A stretch of 56,237 nucleotides of DNA from Firmicutes bacterium UBA6132 (GCA_002435835.1 DIVM01000316.1:1-56237), one strand, 5' to 3'; positions 18,782 to 28,054 are shown, counted from the stretch's first letter. Translations and numbers: made by a program. Notes: generated by a model not told the origin, from the sequence alone.

Positions 18782-19474
18782 TTAGATACTTTCTAAATAA
18801 TTGTTTATTAATTGTGTTGATTTTTTTGCTGCTATTTTTACAAATGATGGGAAATCCATATGAGCTGAACCGTCTGCTTTATCTGACATTGCTCTAACTA
18901 TACAGAAGTCAACTGAGTTTAAATAACAAACATGACCTATAGCAGCGCCTTCCATCTCAGCACATAATGCATCAAAATTATTTACAATATGATTTTTTTG
19001 GTTTTCGCTACAAATAAATTGGTCTCCCGATGCTATTGTTCCAACAAAAACATTTGTATTTTCTAAACTTTCAGCAGCTGTTTTTATTTTTTCTACCACA
19101 TGCGCAGCACATGGTATTTTAATTACATCTAAACCAGATATAAAACCAACTGGATCACCTAATGCCGATGTGTCCATATCATGTTCTACAACAAAATCGG
19201 AAATAACTAAATCAGCTATATCTAAGTCAGAATTAAGGCTGCCTGCAACTCCTGTATTTATAATAACATCTGGAGCATATTTTAATATCATAGTTTGAGT
19301 ACATACTGCTGCATGAACTTTACCTACTCCAGATTTAGCAACAACAACATTTTTACCATGAATTGTTCCTTCGTAATAAGTAGTGTTGCTTATTTGTGTT
19401 TCTATAATATTTTCCATTGATTCTTTTATTTCAGCTACTTCAATTTCCATAGCTCCTATAATACCTATTTTCAT
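18782..19474 (-). CDS. mtnN: 5'-methylthioadenosine/S-adenosylhomocysteine nucleosidase
   Basis: This enzyme removes adenine from methylthioadenosine and S-adenosylhomocysteine, feeding methionine recycling. The 230-residue product starts KIGIIGAMEIEVAEIKESM and has SGVGKVHAAVCTQ near 50 and NTGVAGSL near 77. It also has the catalytic region CAEMEGAAIGHVCY near 172 and RAMSDKADG with the conserved Asp near 199. Length is standard. The ATG at 19474 follows GGAGG. A separate promoter lies at 19517-19545, so it is expressed on its own. Confidence 0.95.
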   Translation of the reverse strand: MKIGIIGAMEIEVAEIKESMENIIETQISNTTYYEGTIHGKNVVVAKSGVGKVHAAVCTQTMILKYAPDVIINTGVAGSLNSDLDIADLVISDFVVEHDMDTSALGDPVGFISGLDVIKIPCAAHVVEKIKTAAESLENTNVFVGTIASGDQFICSENQKNHIVNNFDALCAEMEGAAIGHVCYLNSVDFCIVRAMSDKADGSAHMDFPSFVKIAAKKSTQLINNYLESI

Positions 19475-19516
19475 TTTTCCTCCATTAATTCAGTTGCTCA
19501 TTTATGTAATATTTCA

Positions 19517-19545
19517 ATTTTAATATAGTAAAACATATATGTCAA
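19517..19545 (-). promoter_or_regulatory. Sigma-A promoter of mtnN
   Basis: The minus strand has TTGACA (19545-19540), 17 bases, and TAAAAT (19522-19517). Confidence 0.8.
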
Positions 19546-19633
19546 TAAATGCATTTTATAAAAAAATAAATATGCTAAAATTCTCTTTATTTTTTTATAA
19601 AAAATGGTAAAATTAATACTAATGAGGTGCGAA

Positions 19634-19888
19634 ATGTATTATGCATATATTGTAGAATGTAGTGATGGGACACTATATACGGGCTTTACTGTAAATTTAG
19701 AAAAAAGAATTAAAACTCACAATGAAAAAAAGGGCGCTAAATATACAAGGGGGAGAACTCCGGTTACGTTAAAATATTATGAGCAATTTGAAAATAAAAC
19801 AGATGCCATAAAGCGTGAAGCTGAAGTTAAAAAATTAAATAAATTAAATAAATTAAAACTATTAAAAAGCTTTAGCAGTGATAAATAA
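19634..19888 (+). CDS. GIY-YIG nuclease-superfamily small protein (YhbQ/UPF0213-like)
   Basis: The 84-residue product has the GIY-YIG fold marks: YYAYIVECSDGTLYTGFT at the N-terminus, the conserved Arg in EKRIKTHNEKKGAKYT, and the Glu-containing end of the domain around KREAEVKKL. It matches the stand-alone YhbQ/UPF0213 group of 80-100 residues. The fold cuts DNA in other contexts, but the role of the small group is poorly defined. An open frame extends ten codons upstream, but GAGGTG lies just before the ATG at 19634, so I start there. The Lys/Leu/Asn-rich C-terminus is low in complexity. Confidence 0.88.
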   Translation: MYYAYIVECSDGTLYTGFTVNLEKRIKTHNEKKGAKYTRGRTPVTLKYYEQFENKTDAIKREAEVKKLNKLNKLKLLKSFSSDK

Positions 19889-19951
19889 ACTATATTAAAT
19901 ATAAATGAAATTTGGTATAATTATATTAATTTAAAGAATGGAGCTAATTAT

Positions 19952-20779
19952 ATGAAAGATACTAAAATTGTAGTAGATAGCTGTGTTGATTTTAATGACG
20001 ATTCTAAAGATTTAGAAAGAGTGCCTTTTAAAATTTTAATAGATGATGAGGAAATTGTAGATTCTGGTTTGGATATTAATGAACTGATCGGCAAAATGAA
20101 AAAAACTAAAAATCAAATTAAAACAGCATGTCCTTCACCAGAAGAATTTATGAATAAATTTAATGAGTATAAAAATATTTTTGCTGTTACTATATCAGGA
20201 CAATTAAGTGGTTCATATAATAGCGCTATTTTAGCAGTTAATTTATTAAAAGAAAAATTTCCTGATAAATTTGTACATATTTTTGACTGCAAAACTGCAG
20301 CAACAGGGGAAACTTTAATTGCTTTAAAAGTTAAGCAGCTTGTTGATGAAAATTTAAATGCTCAAGAGATTATTGAACATACAAATAAATATATATCAAA
20401 ACTTAAAACATTTTTCATAGTTGAATCCCTGGACAATTTAGCTAAAAACGGAAGAATAACAAATTTTAAAGCTATGTTAGGAAATATGCTTCATATAGTT
20501 CCTATAATGGGTGAGGACGGCGAAGGAAAAATCGTATTAAAAGAGCAAGTTAGAGGAAGAAAAAAAGCTTTTGAAAGATTAGTTGATATGATTGGCGAAA
20601 ATAATGTGGATTTTGAAAATACAATTCTTGGCATAACACATGTAAATTGTATAGAAAAAGCTGAAAAGTTAAGAGAACAAATAATATCGAAATATCCATT
20701 TAAAGAAATAAAAATATTTGATGCAAGTGGCTTAAGCACTGTGTATGCTGATAATGGTGGAATAATAATAGCCTACTAA
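19952..20779 (+). CDS. DegV family fatty-acid-binding protein
   Basis: DegV (FakB-like) proteins hold a fatty acid and can present it to the FakA kinase for phospholipid synthesis. The 275-residue product has the N-terminal strand KIVVDSCVDF (many DegV proteins read DSTCDL here), the TACPSPEEFMNKF and TISGQLSGSYNSA motifs near residue 80, and VESLDNLAKNGRI near 155. A C-terminal RGRKKAFERLVD follows. It is of normal length and monocistronic, with a TATAAT-like box about 35 bases upstream. No fakA gene is in this window. A second DegV gene, with the more usual DSTTDLP start, lies at 55215. Confidence 0.9.
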   Translation: MKDTKIVVDSCVDFNDDSKDLERVPFKILIDDEEIVDSGLDINELIGKMKKTKNQIKTACPSPEEFMNKFNEYKNIFAVTISGQLSGSYNSAILAVNLLKEKFPDKFVHIFDCKTAATGETLIALKVKQLVDENLNAQEIIEHTNKYISKLKTFFIVESLDNLAKNGRITNFKAMLGNMLHIVPIMGEDGEGKIVLKEQVRGRKKAFERLVDMIGENNVDFENTILGITHVNCIEKAEKLREQIISKYPFKEIKIFDASGLSTVYADNGGIIIAY

Positions 20780-20883
20780 TTATGAATATATAAACAAAAT
20801 TTGAATATTCAATAAAAAATGTTAGAATTGTTTAAAATAGGGTATAAATATAAAATACAATATTTACAATTGGAGGCGTTAAA

Positions 20884-21747
20884 ATGGATTATAAAACTAT
20901 TATTTCAAAGAAAAGATCTGTAAGAAATTATAAAAAGGATACTGTTGATGATAAAGTATTTGATGAATTAAAAATTTATTACAAAAACCATAAAAAATTA
21001 GTTGATGGAATTGAAATTGAAATTCTTGTTAAAAGCAAAAATGATGTATATGAAAAATTAAAAGGAGTAGCAGGTTATAAGGGTATTATGCTTGAAGCTC
21101 CCCATTATATAATAATACTATCAGATGAAAAACAAAATTACATAGAAAATGCTGGATATGTTGTAGAAAGTATAATGGTAAAAGCATATGATCTTGGAGT
21201 AGGATCATGCTGGATTACATTTGATGATGGTGAATTAATAAAAGAAAAACTTTCTATTAAATCAGACAAAAAACTTGCTGGACTTATAGCCTTGGGATTT
21301 GACGACAATAAATTAAAAATATTTAATGAACCTAAAACAGGAGATAATCCATCTAAAGCAGATATAAGGTTTGAAGAAGATAATGTAACAATAATGCTTG
21401 ATGTAGAAGATATTGTTTTTATAGAAAAATGGGGAAATCGAGCAGATGCTGATGAACTTCAAATAAGAGGACTTCTTGATGCTTTTAATTTTGCAAGGTT
21501 TGCTCCATCATCTCTAAACAGACAGCCATGGCGTTTTATAATAGATAAAGATTTTGTTATATTGGCTCTTAAAAAAGATCCTATGGTGAGTGAATATGAT
21601 AGTAAAGTTGATATAGGAATAGTGATGCTTTATTTTGATTTGATAGTTAACAATTCAATAAAAGATACAAACTGGCAGTTGGGGAAACCTGACAAAGAAT
21701 ACAATGTTCCTGATGATTTTTTAATAGTAGGAAGTTGCAGCATTTAG
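20884..21747 (+). CDS. Nitroreductase-family flavoprotein (TM1586-like)
   Basis: The 287-residue protein starts with the FMN-site signature of nitroreductases, SKKRSVRNYKKDTVDD. It has APHYIIILSDEKQNY and VESIMVKAYDLGVGSCW near residues 75-115. A second partial half contains FARFAPSSLNRQPWRFI near 205, the other conserved FMN-contact segment. This two-part layout within a single chain matches the TM1586-type nitroreductases, which form the active site within one chain. Substrate unknown; NAD(P)H-dependent reduction is the family activity. The ATG at 20884 follows GGAGG. A terminator follows at 21751-21775. Confidence 0.87.
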   Translation: MDYKTIISKKRSVRNYKKDTVDDKVFDELKIYYKNHKKLVDGIEIEILVKSKNDVYEKLKGVAGYKGIMLEAPHYIIILSDEKQNYIENAGYVVESIMVKAYDLGVGSCWITFDDGELIKEKLSIKSDKKLAGLIALGFDDNKLKIFNEPKTGDNPSKADIRFEEDNVTIMLDVEDIVFIEKWGNRADADELQIRGLLDAFNFARFAPSSLNRQPWRFIIDKDFVILALKKDPMVSEYDSKVDIGIVMLYFDLIVNNSIKDTNWQLGKPDKEYNVPDDFLIVGSCSI

Positions 21748-21750
21748 TTA

Positions 21751-21775
21751 AAAACCCGCTTAAAGGCGGGTTTTA
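21751..21775 (+). terminator. Terminator after the nitroreductase gene
   Basis: AAAACCCGC and GCGGGTTTT form a perfect stem around TTAAAG, with a short T tail. Confidence 0.85.
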
Positions 21776-21835
21776 TAGTATAATTTAATAAAAAAGTATA
21801 TAATATAAGAATATAAAAAGTGGAAAGAGGTTATA

Positions 21836-22867
21836 ATGGGAATTCATAAAAATTACGATATTGAAATTGGAAAATTAAAAAAGGGACCTAATAATTTAAT
21901 TACAGATGTTAATGGAGTAAAAGTAGGTCATGTAACTTTAAATGATGGAAAAATAAAAACAGGAGTTACTACTATATTACCACATGGTGGAAATATATTT
22001 AAAGAAAAGGTTTTAGCGTCGAGCTATGTAATAAATGGATTTGGTAAAAGTATGGGTCTTATCCAATTAGAAGAACTGGGAACTATAGAAACGCCAATAA
22101 TTATGACAAATACATTAAGTATTGGAACTGCAGCTAACGGTCTTATTAAATATATGCTTGAACAAAATGAAGATATAGGAAAAACTACAGGAACAGTAAA
22201 TTGTGTCATTACAGAATGCAATGACGGATATTTAAACGATATAAGAGGCCTTCATGTAAAAGAAGAACATGTTTATGAAGCAATAAATAAAGCAGAAGTT
22301 ATATTTGAAGAAGGCAGTGTTGGTTCTGGAACTGGAATGTCCTGTTATGGATTAAAAGGTGGCATAGGTTCTTCTTCAAGAATTATTGAATTGGATAATA
22401 AAGAATATACTTTGGGTGCTCTTGTTATGTCAAATTTTGGAAATAAGAGTGATTTAATTATAAATAAAAATAATTTAGGTATAAGTTTAGAATATTTAAA
22501 TAAAATTGAATTAAGTGAAAAGGAAAAAGGTTCAATAATCATAATTATAGCTACTGATATACCTTTAAGCGAAAGACAGCTTAAAAGATTATCAAAAAGG
22601 GCAGTTATAGGACTGGGAAGAACAGGATCTCATTTAGGTAATGGAAGTGGAGATATTTGCATAACTTTTACAACAGCTAATAAAATAATGCATTATAGTA
22701 CTACAAACATCATAGATATAAAAATGGTGGATGATAATATGATGGATATAATTTTCAGAGCTTTAATAGAATCAGTTGAAGAATCGGTTATAAGTTCACT
22801 TTTACATTCAAAAACAACTGTAGGCAGGGATGGTAATGAAAGAAAAAGCTTAACAGAATTTATTTAA
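21836..22867 (+). CDS. P1-family (DmpA-like) autoprocessing aminopeptidase
   Basis: The 343-residue product resembles DmpA/BapA enzymes (MEROPS P1, L-aminopeptidase/D-esterase). These self-cleave before a Ser, Thr or Cys to give an alpha and a beta chain. It has NLITDVNGVKVGHVTL near residue 18, GSVGSGTGMSCYGLKGGIGSSSR near 155-178, and ALVMSNFG near 190. KGSIIIIIATDIPLSE near 235 contains the Gly-Ser bond where DmpA is cut, so Ser here is the predicted nucleophile. GLGRTGSHLGNGSGDICI follows near 265. No signal peptide is seen. It may release N-terminal residues from peptides or D-amino-acid esters. The ATG at 21836 follows AGAGG. Confidence 0.9.
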   Translation: MGIHKNYDIEIGKLKKGPNNLITDVNGVKVGHVTLNDGKIKTGVTTILPHGGNIFKEKVLASSYVINGFGKSMGLIQLEELGTIETPIIMTNTLSIGTAANGLIKYMLEQNEDIGKTTGTVNCVITECNDGYLNDIRGLHVKEEHVYEAINKAEVIFEEGSVGSGTGMSCYGLKGGIGSSSRIIELDNKEYTLGALVMSNFGNKSDLIINKNNLGISLEYLNKIELSEKEKGSIIIIIATDIPLSERQLKRLSKRAVIGLGRTGSHLGNGSGDICITFTTANKIMHYSTTNIIDIKMVDDNMMDIIFRALIESVEESVISSLLHSKTTVGRDGNERKSLTEFI

Positions 22868-22924
22868 TTATTAGAATGCGTGTTTTGCGGTTTATAAAAA
22901 ATTTAATCAAAAGTGGTAAATTAA

Positions 22925-24925
22925 ATGAACATTAAATTTAATAAAATTGTACAATCTGTATTTTTTTCTATTTTAATAATTTATTTTGAATTGATTTTTA
23001 AAATATTTGTATTTGAGGATTTATTAAACATTAGTTTATTGAATATAATTTTATTTTCAATTCCTATGGGTTTATTGCTATGCATTTTTTCATCTGCATT
23101 CAATAATAAAATAAATAAAATATTTTTTATTTTATTTATATTTTTACTTACATTTATTTATGGTTCGCAGATTTTATATAATAAGATATTTTCAACATTT
23201 TTTTCTATGTATTCCGTAATTGGAGCAAGTGATGCAATACAGTTCATGGATGTTGTAAAAAGTAAAGTAATACAGGATTTGTTTCCTTTGTTTTTATTAG
23301 TTATTCCTTTACTAATTGTTTTGGTATGTAATAAAAAAATAAATGTAGAAGCATTTAATAAATATAAATTATTAAAAATATTAGGTACTGCAGCTTTAGT
23401 ACAAATAGCTGCACTTATGTTGGTACTAAATACTAAAGAGGGTGTATTAAGCAATAGTTATCTTTATAAAGAAGCATTCATAATAGACATGGCTGTTGAA
23501 AAGTTTGGACTTTTGACAACAGAAAGGCTCGATATAAAAAATATATTTATTAATTATAAAATAGAACATGAAAACGCATATGCGGCTGAACCAAAACAAA
23601 TTATTGGTAAAGAAAATAAGGAAAACAAAGAAGATATAAAAGAAGTAGTAAACATAGAAAATGAAGAGCAAAAATATGATTATAATGTTTTAAATGTTGA
23701 CTTTGATTATTTAATTCAAAATGAAACTAATGAAACATTAAAAAACATGCATGAATATTTTAAAAATGTTGAACCAACACATAAAAATGAATATACTGGT
23801 AAATTTAAAGGAAAAAATTTAATCCTTATAACAGCTGAAAGTTTTTCACCATATGTCATAGATAAAAATTTAACTCCAACATTATATAAAATGTATGAAG
23901 AAGGATTTAAATTTAATAACTTTTATACACCGCTATGGGGAGTTAGTACAACTGATGGTGAATATGTAGCCTGTACAAGTTTAATTCCTAAAGCAGGTAT
24001 TTGGAGCTTTTATCGTTCAGCACAAAATTATATGCCATTTGTAATGGGAAATCAGTTGAAAAAGTTAAATTACAAAACACTTGCATATCACAATCATTCC
24101 TATGATTATTATTTTAGAAATGAATCCCATCCTAATATGGGATATATATATAAGGGCTTAGGAAACGGACTTAATGTAACTGAAACATGGCCTGAATCAG
24201 ATCTTGAAATGATTGATTTAACTATGGATGAATTTATTAATAATGAGCCATTTCATACATATTACATGACAGTTAGCGGACACCTTCAATATACATTTGC
24301 AGGCAACTGCATGGCATATAAAAATAAAGCAGCAGTTGAAAATTTAAATTATTCAGAAGCAATAAAAGCATATTTAGCAACAAATATAGAACTTGATAAA
24401 GCATTGGAGAAATTAATTCAAAGACTTGAAAAAGAAGGAATTGCAGATGATACTTTAATAGCCATTAGCCCTGACCATTATCCATATGGATTAAAATTAT
24501 CAGAAATAAATGAGATAGCAAAACATGAAGTTGAAACGAATTTTGAACTTTATAAAAGCGTATTTTTACTGTGGTCAAAAGGAATTGATTCCATAGAAAT
24601 TAATGAGCCATGTTCAAGTTTGGATATTATTCCTACTCTATCAAATCTCTTGGGTTTAGAATATGATTCAAGATTACTAATGGGGAAAGATATTTTTTCT
24701 GATAAAGAACCTTTAGTTTTATTCCAAAACAGAAGTTGGATTACTGATAAAGCTATGTTTAATTCTGAAACAGGTGAAATGACAATATTAAATAACAGCG
24801 GTTCAGATTTGGAATATAAAGATAAAATTACTCAGGAAGTAAAAGATAAATTTAAATTTTCAGCTTTAATTCTCGATACTGATTATTATAGATACTTCAA
24901 GGGGGCAATCTCTCCGCCAAATTAA
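22925..24925 (+). CDS. LtaS-like membrane sulfatase/phosphoglycerol transferase
   Basis: The 666-residue protein has five predicted N-terminal membrane helices (about 8-200), an Asn/Lys/Glu-rich linker (about 215-270), and an extracellular sulfatase-fold domain from about 295. Metal-site features are the LITAESFSPYVIDK region near 302, the nucleophile candidate Thr342 in GVSTTDGEYVA, and SPDHYPYG near 517. LtaS enzymes polymerise glycerol phosphate into lipoteichoic acid outside the membrane; related enzymes modify other envelope polymers. The acceptor here is unknown. The gene is single and ends at a perfect terminator hairpin. The start ATG at 22925 has a weak ribosome site. Confidence 0.87.
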   Translation: MNIKFNKIVQSVFFSILIIYFELIFKIFVFEDLLNISLLNIILFSIPMGLLLCIFSSAFNNKINKIFFILFIFLLTFIYGSQILYNKIFSTFFSMYSVIGASDAIQFMDVVKSKVIQDLFPLFLLVIPLLIVLVCNKKINVEAFNKYKLLKILGTAALVQIAALMLVLNTKEGVLSNSYLYKEAFIIDMAVEKFGLLTTERLDIKNIFINYKIEHENAYAAEPKQIIGKENKENKEDIKEVVNIENEEQKYDYNVLNVDFDYLIQNETNETLKNMHEYFKNVEPTHKNEYTGKFKGKNLILITAESFSPYVIDKNLTPTLYKMYEEGFKFNNFYTPLWGVSTTDGEYVACTSLIPKAGIWSFYRSAQNYMPFVMGNQLKKLNYKTLAYHNHSYDYYFRNESHPNMGYIYKGLGNGLNVTETWPESDLEMIDLTMDEFINNEPFHTYYMTVSGHLQYTFAGNCMAYKNKAAVENLNYSEAIKAYLATNIELDKALEKLIQRLEKEGIADDTLIAISPDHYPYGLKLSEINEIAKHEVETNFELYKSVFLLWSKGIDSIEINEPCSSLDIIPTLSNLLGLEYDSRLLMGKDIFSDKEPLVLFQNRSWITDKAMFNSETGEMTILNNSGSDLEYKDKITQEVKDKFKFSALILDTDYYRYFKGAISPPN

Positions 24926-24926
24926 T

Positions 24927-24960
24927 AAAATGCTCCCGTTAAAAAACGGGAGCATTTTTT
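24927..24960. terminator. Bidirectional terminator after the LtaS-like gene
   Basis: AAAATGCTCCCGTT and AACGGGAGCATTTT form a perfect hairpin with T residues on both outgoing strands. It serves the LtaS-like gene and the convergent DUF11-like gene. Confidence 0.9.
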
Positions 24961-24989
24961 GGGAGGAGGAGTATATAAGAAAAAAGTAA

Positions 24990-25856
24990 TTAAATAACTT
25001 TCATTTCAAAGTCACAGCTTTCTGGGCATTGGTCGTATGTAGAATTATTTAAACAGTTAGTGTTAAATTTGTTTATTAAAATAGAACCAGGCATTAAATC
25101 AGAACTTACTATTACTTTATATCCAATCCTTTTTTCCTCAGTTGGTTGAAAGCTTCCTAAATCCCATTTCAATATTGTTTTTTTATCAAATTTATAATTT
25201 TTTTTAGGTTCTATATTAGAAGAATCAGGTATGAATTCAAGACCTTCATCAAGTATGCACCTTAAATAAGCACTTTTAATTGTATCATATTGTCCTGCTC
25301 TGCATTGTATGTAAAACTTTGTTTCTTCTCCAGGTAAAACTTCTGAATCTTCACAGGATACTGATATTTCATAATCACATGCTTTTGATTCAGAGCTGGT
25401 GGATACAACATTTTCCCCTAATTCACCATAAATTAAATGACCATAAAAATGTATTGTACTTTCATGTGGGATTTTTTGACCAGTATTTTCTAAACTATTT
25501 ACAGTATATTTATCGCATAGGCTTGAATCAAATGTAATTATATTTGTAGAATTAGGGGAAAGTATAAAATTATTAGCAAATAAAATTACATTATTGTTTT
25601 TAATTGATTCATTTGGTTCAACAACATTAATTTTTTCAAGTATATATGGGTCAGGACCGGAGTGTTTAATATTATTCATGAAACGTATTCCGTTTCCTAA
25701 AGTTGAACTAAATGAACAAATAGCTAAATCATCGCTTTGATTTTTAAAAATTATTTTAATTTCATATGTAAATGAAGGTAAAAATGATGTATTTAAAAGC
25801 CCTGCTCCTTTTAAAATTTTTTGTGGAGCAACTATAGAAATATTGCAGTAATTCAT
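24990..25856 (-). CDS. Cysteine-rich DUF11-like beta-sandwich protein, no signal peptide
   Basis: This 288-residue protein has two beta-rich halves. The second (about 165-288) carries a conserved-repeat DUF11-type pattern (AYLRCILDEGLEFIPDS followed by LKWDLGSFQPTEEKRIGYKVIVS). The first half resembles another adhesin-like beta domain. About ten cysteines are present, with pairs such as VSCED and CPESCDFE near the C-terminus. DUF11 modules are usually extracellular, yet no export signal or sorting motif is visible. In a spore former such proteins can be coat or exosporium components, which is my preferred but unproven reading. The ATG at 25856 follows AAAGGAATG. Confidence 0.6.
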   Translation of the reverse strand: MNYCNISIVAPQKILKGAGLLNTSFLPSFTYEIKIIFKNQSDDLAICSFSSTLGNGIRFMNNIKHSGPDPYILEKINVVEPNESIKNNNVILFANNFILSPNSTNIITFDSSLCDKYTVNSLENTGQKIPHESTIHFYGHLIYGELGENVVSTSSESKACDYEISVSCEDSEVLPGEETKFYIQCRAGQYDTIKSAYLRCILDEGLEFIPDSSNIEPKKNYKFDKKTILKWDLGSFQPTEEKRIGYKVIVSSDLMPGSILINKFNTNCLNNSTYDQCPESCDFEMKVI

Positions 25857-25988
25857 AGCTTCATTCCTTTCATAAATCTTTTTTAAATAAATACATATAC
25901 TATATTATTCTTTAAAACTCTTTTTGTGATTTATTTATAATATAATTAAATAAAATATTATTCAACTTAATAACAAAGTAATATTTTT

Positions 25989-26016
25989 GTCATTCTGAGT
26001 GATAACGAAGATCTTA
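25989..26016 (+). repeat. GTCATTCTGAG-type intergenic repeat, copy A
   Basis: The sequence GTCATTCTGAGTGATAACGA followed by AGATCTTA matches the pattern GTCATCCTGAG(N)AGCGAAGGATCT also present at 49569-49596 and partly at 52310-52332. The surrounding gap (25857-26133) shows nothing else clear. Confidence 0.7.
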
Positions 26017-26133
26017 TTATTTAAAATTTATATTTAAGATTAATTTATATAAGTGTTAAAAATTAATGGAGTTTTTATCTAAATTATGATAAAATTAACT
26101 TACAAGAATATATATAATAAATGGAGGATTACA

Positions 26134-26358
26134 ATGAGAAAAATAAAAATATATACTAGCAATACATGTTCGCATTGCCATGCTGCAAAAGATTATTTAA
26201 CTGAAAAGGGATATTCATACGAAGAAAAAAATGTTTCAACAGATCCTCAATCTAAAAAAGAATTAATGGCAATGGGATATATGGGAGTTCCAATAATCAT
26301 GGTTGATGAGGATGTAATAGAAGGCTTTAATAAAAATAAATTAGATGAAATTCTTTAA
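26134..26358 (+). CDS. Glutaredoxin-like protein
   Basis: The 74-residue product has the thioredoxin-fold start KIKIYTSNTCSHCHAAKDYL with a CxxC redox site (TCSHCH). It has VSTDPQSKKELMAMGYMGVPII with the cis-proline near 52 and DEDVIEGFNKNKLDEIL at the end. It resembles NrdH/YruB-type glutaredoxins, which reduce disulfides or metal-bound thiols in the cytoplasm. The frame is open 16 codons upstream, but GGAGG lies 6 bases before the ATG at 26134. The next gene is a D-cysteine desulfhydrase-like enzyme, but a weak hairpin (26376-26405) separates them. Confidence 0.9.
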   Translation: MRKIKIYTSNTCSHCHAAKDYLTEKGYSYEEKNVSTDPQSKKELMAMGYMGVPIIMVDEDVIEGFNKNKLDEIL

Positions 26359-26375
26359 TAAATATAATAAACATA

Positions 26376-26405
26376 AAGTTGCAATTTAAAATAAATTGCA
26401 ACTTT
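26376..26405 (+). terminator. Weak terminator-like hairpin after the glutaredoxin gene
   Basis: AAAGTTGCAATTT and AATTGCAACTTT form a 12-bp stem around an A-rich loop, but the trailing T run is short. Confidence 0.5.
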
Positions 26406-26438
26406 AATATTACATAAAAATAAAAGGGGATATATTTT

Positions 26439-27506
26439 ATGAAAATAGAAAATTTAGAAAAAATAAATACGGGGTTTTTAAATACGCCAATACATAAACT
26501 TGAAAATTTAAGTAAAAAATATAATACAAATATTTATATAAAAAGAGATGATTTAACAGGATTTGCTTTTGGCGGTAATAAACTAAGGAAATTGGATTAT
26601 TTATTAAAGGATGCATTAAATCAGGACTGTTCAGTTTTGTTAACATATGGTGGACCTCAAACAAATCATGGTAGACTTACTGCAGCAGTTGCAGCAAGAT
26701 TTGGTTTAAAATGTGGAATAATAATGGATGGGTCAGCACCTAAAAAAGCTTCAGGTAATTTGATTCTTGATAAAATGATGGGTGCAGATTTATATTTCAT
26801 GGATGATAGTAGCTTTAAAAATGAACCAAAAGAAATTTATAAACAAAAATATGCTGAACTTTTAGAAAAAACAACCAATGAAGTTAGTAGGTACTACCAG
26901 AGTATGGGAGATAAAATATATAACATACCTGTGGGAGGAAGTTCTCCAGTTGGTGCAGCAGGTTATGTTATGGCAGCTAAAGAAATAAAAGATCAACTTG
27001 AAGAAATGAATGTAAAAATGGATTATGTTTTTACAGGATTTGGGTCAGTAGGAACATTTGGTGGCATGTATTTAGGATCTAAATATTTTAACACAGGATT
27101 TAAAACAATAGGAATATCAGTTTCTCACAAAAATGAAGCTGAATTACAAGAAAAAATAAATTATATAAAACAAACAAATGAATTCCTACAATTAAATGTT
27201 GATGTTAAATTAAGTGATATGTGGATTGAAGATGGATTTGTTGGAATAAGTTACAATGTACCGGATGAATTAACAAGAAAATATGTATATATGATGGCAA
27301 GAGAAGAGGCTATAATTCTTGATCCTTGTTATACAGGAAAAACATTCAGAGGAATGATTGAAATGATTGAATCAGGAAAAATTCCAAAAGGAAGCAATGT
27401 GATGTTACTTCATACTGGAGGAGCACCAGGAATATTTTCTGAAAGTCATTCAGATGCAATGCAAGAAGAACTTTGGGGAGAATCTCAAAAAGAATTTAAA
27501 CTGTAA
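26439..27506 (+). CDS. PLP-dependent D-cysteine desulfhydrase/ACC deaminase-family enzyme
   Basis: The 355-residue protein is a fold-type II PLP enzyme. IYIKRDDLTGFAFGGNKLRK near residues 32-51 carries the PLP lysine in GGNK, and LTYGGPQTNHGRLTAAVAAR follows. The IPVGGSSPVGAAGYV loop near 165 binds phosphate, and LLHTGGAPGIF is near the end. Members degrade D-cysteine to pyruvate, sulfide and ammonia, or deaminate aminocyclopropane carboxylate or diaminopropionate. D-cysteine desulfhydrase is the best general call, but substrate is not certain. The ATG at 26439 is preceded by AGGGG. A terminator at 27609-27635 ends it. Confidence 0.85.
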   Translation: MKIENLEKINTGFLNTPIHKLENLSKKYNTNIYIKRDDLTGFAFGGNKLRKLDYLLKDALNQDCSVLLTYGGPQTNHGRLTAAVAARFGLKCGIIMDGSAPKKASGNLILDKMMGADLYFMDDSSFKNEPKEIYKQKYAELLEKTTNEVSRYYQSMGDKIYNIPVGGSSPVGAAGYVMAAKEIKDQLEEMNVKMDYVFTGFGSVGTFGGMYLGSKYFNTGFKTIGISVSHKNEAELQEKINYIKQTNEFLQLNVDVKLSDMWIEDGFVGISYNVPDELTRKYVYMMAREEAIILDPCYTGKTFRGMIEMIESGKIPKGSNVMLLHTGGAPGIFSESHSDAMQEELWGESQKEFKL

Positions 27507-27608
27507 AATCTGTTAAAAATTTGCATAATATAAATTGTAAATAAGAGCACAATATAATTAACAAGCAATTAAATTTAACTACTGTTAAATTGAATGCTTT
27601 TTAAATAT

Positions 27609-27635
27609 AAAAGCCGGCTTAAATGCCGGTTTTTG
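27609..27635. terminator. Terminator between the desulfhydrase-like and DUF1858 genes
   Basis: GCCGGC and GCCGG pair around TTAAAT, with A residues before and T residues after. It can serve both convergent genes. Confidence 0.8.
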
Positions 27636-27673
27636 TCTTTTATATGTATTATTTTAAAAAGAAAAATATTAAA

Positions 27674-27859
27674 CTATTTATTTAGTGCAGACATTAAAAT
27701 ATCAAGATTCATTCCATGAACTAATGCAGCTTCTTCTAATGTTTCCATTTGAGAGCTTGGACATCCAACACAACCCATACCATGAGCAATTAAAATTTCT
27801 GCTGAATCAGGTCTTGCCATTAGAATATCATGAATAATCATTTCTTTAGTTATTTCCAT
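27674..27859 (-). CDS. DUF1858 CxxC protein
   Basis: The 61-residue product matches the DUF1858 domain. It starts EITKEMIIHDILMARPDSAE and has HGMGCVGCPSSQMETLEEAA with a CxxC pair. These small proteins (also seen as the N-terminal part of ScdA/RIC-type proteins) are common in anaerobes and are thought to bind metal or act in iron-sulfur or hybrid-cluster contexts; the exact role is not known. The frame is open 14 codons upstream, but GGAGG lies 8 bases before the ATG at 27859. It is a single gene. Confidence 0.9.
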   Translation of the reverse strand: MEITKEMIIHDILMARPDSAEILIAHGMGCVGCPSSQMETLEEAALVHGMNLDILMSALNK

Positions 27860-28013
27860 TTTGAGCCTCCAATTTTTATTAGTAAACGTTATAATTACCA
27901 ATAATATTATACATTACAAAAAAAGTATATTCAACTATTTTTAAATGAAAATTTTGTTGAAAATATTTTAGTATTGTTATCGTATTCCTTATGTTTTAGA
28001 GCTAAAAAACTGT

Positions 28014-28054
28014 TTGTATGATATATTGAAGTGTGATATAATTTTTTTATATCA
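28014..28054 (+). promoter_or_regulatory. Promoter with palindrome before the coiled-coil gene
   Basis: TTGTAT at 28014-28019, a 17-base spacer and TATAAT at 28037-28042 form a promoter. A palindrome, TGATATAA with TTATATCA (28034-28054), overlaps the -10 box and expected start point and could be an operator. The rest of the 27860-28201 gap is plain AT-rich sequence. Confidence 0.55.
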
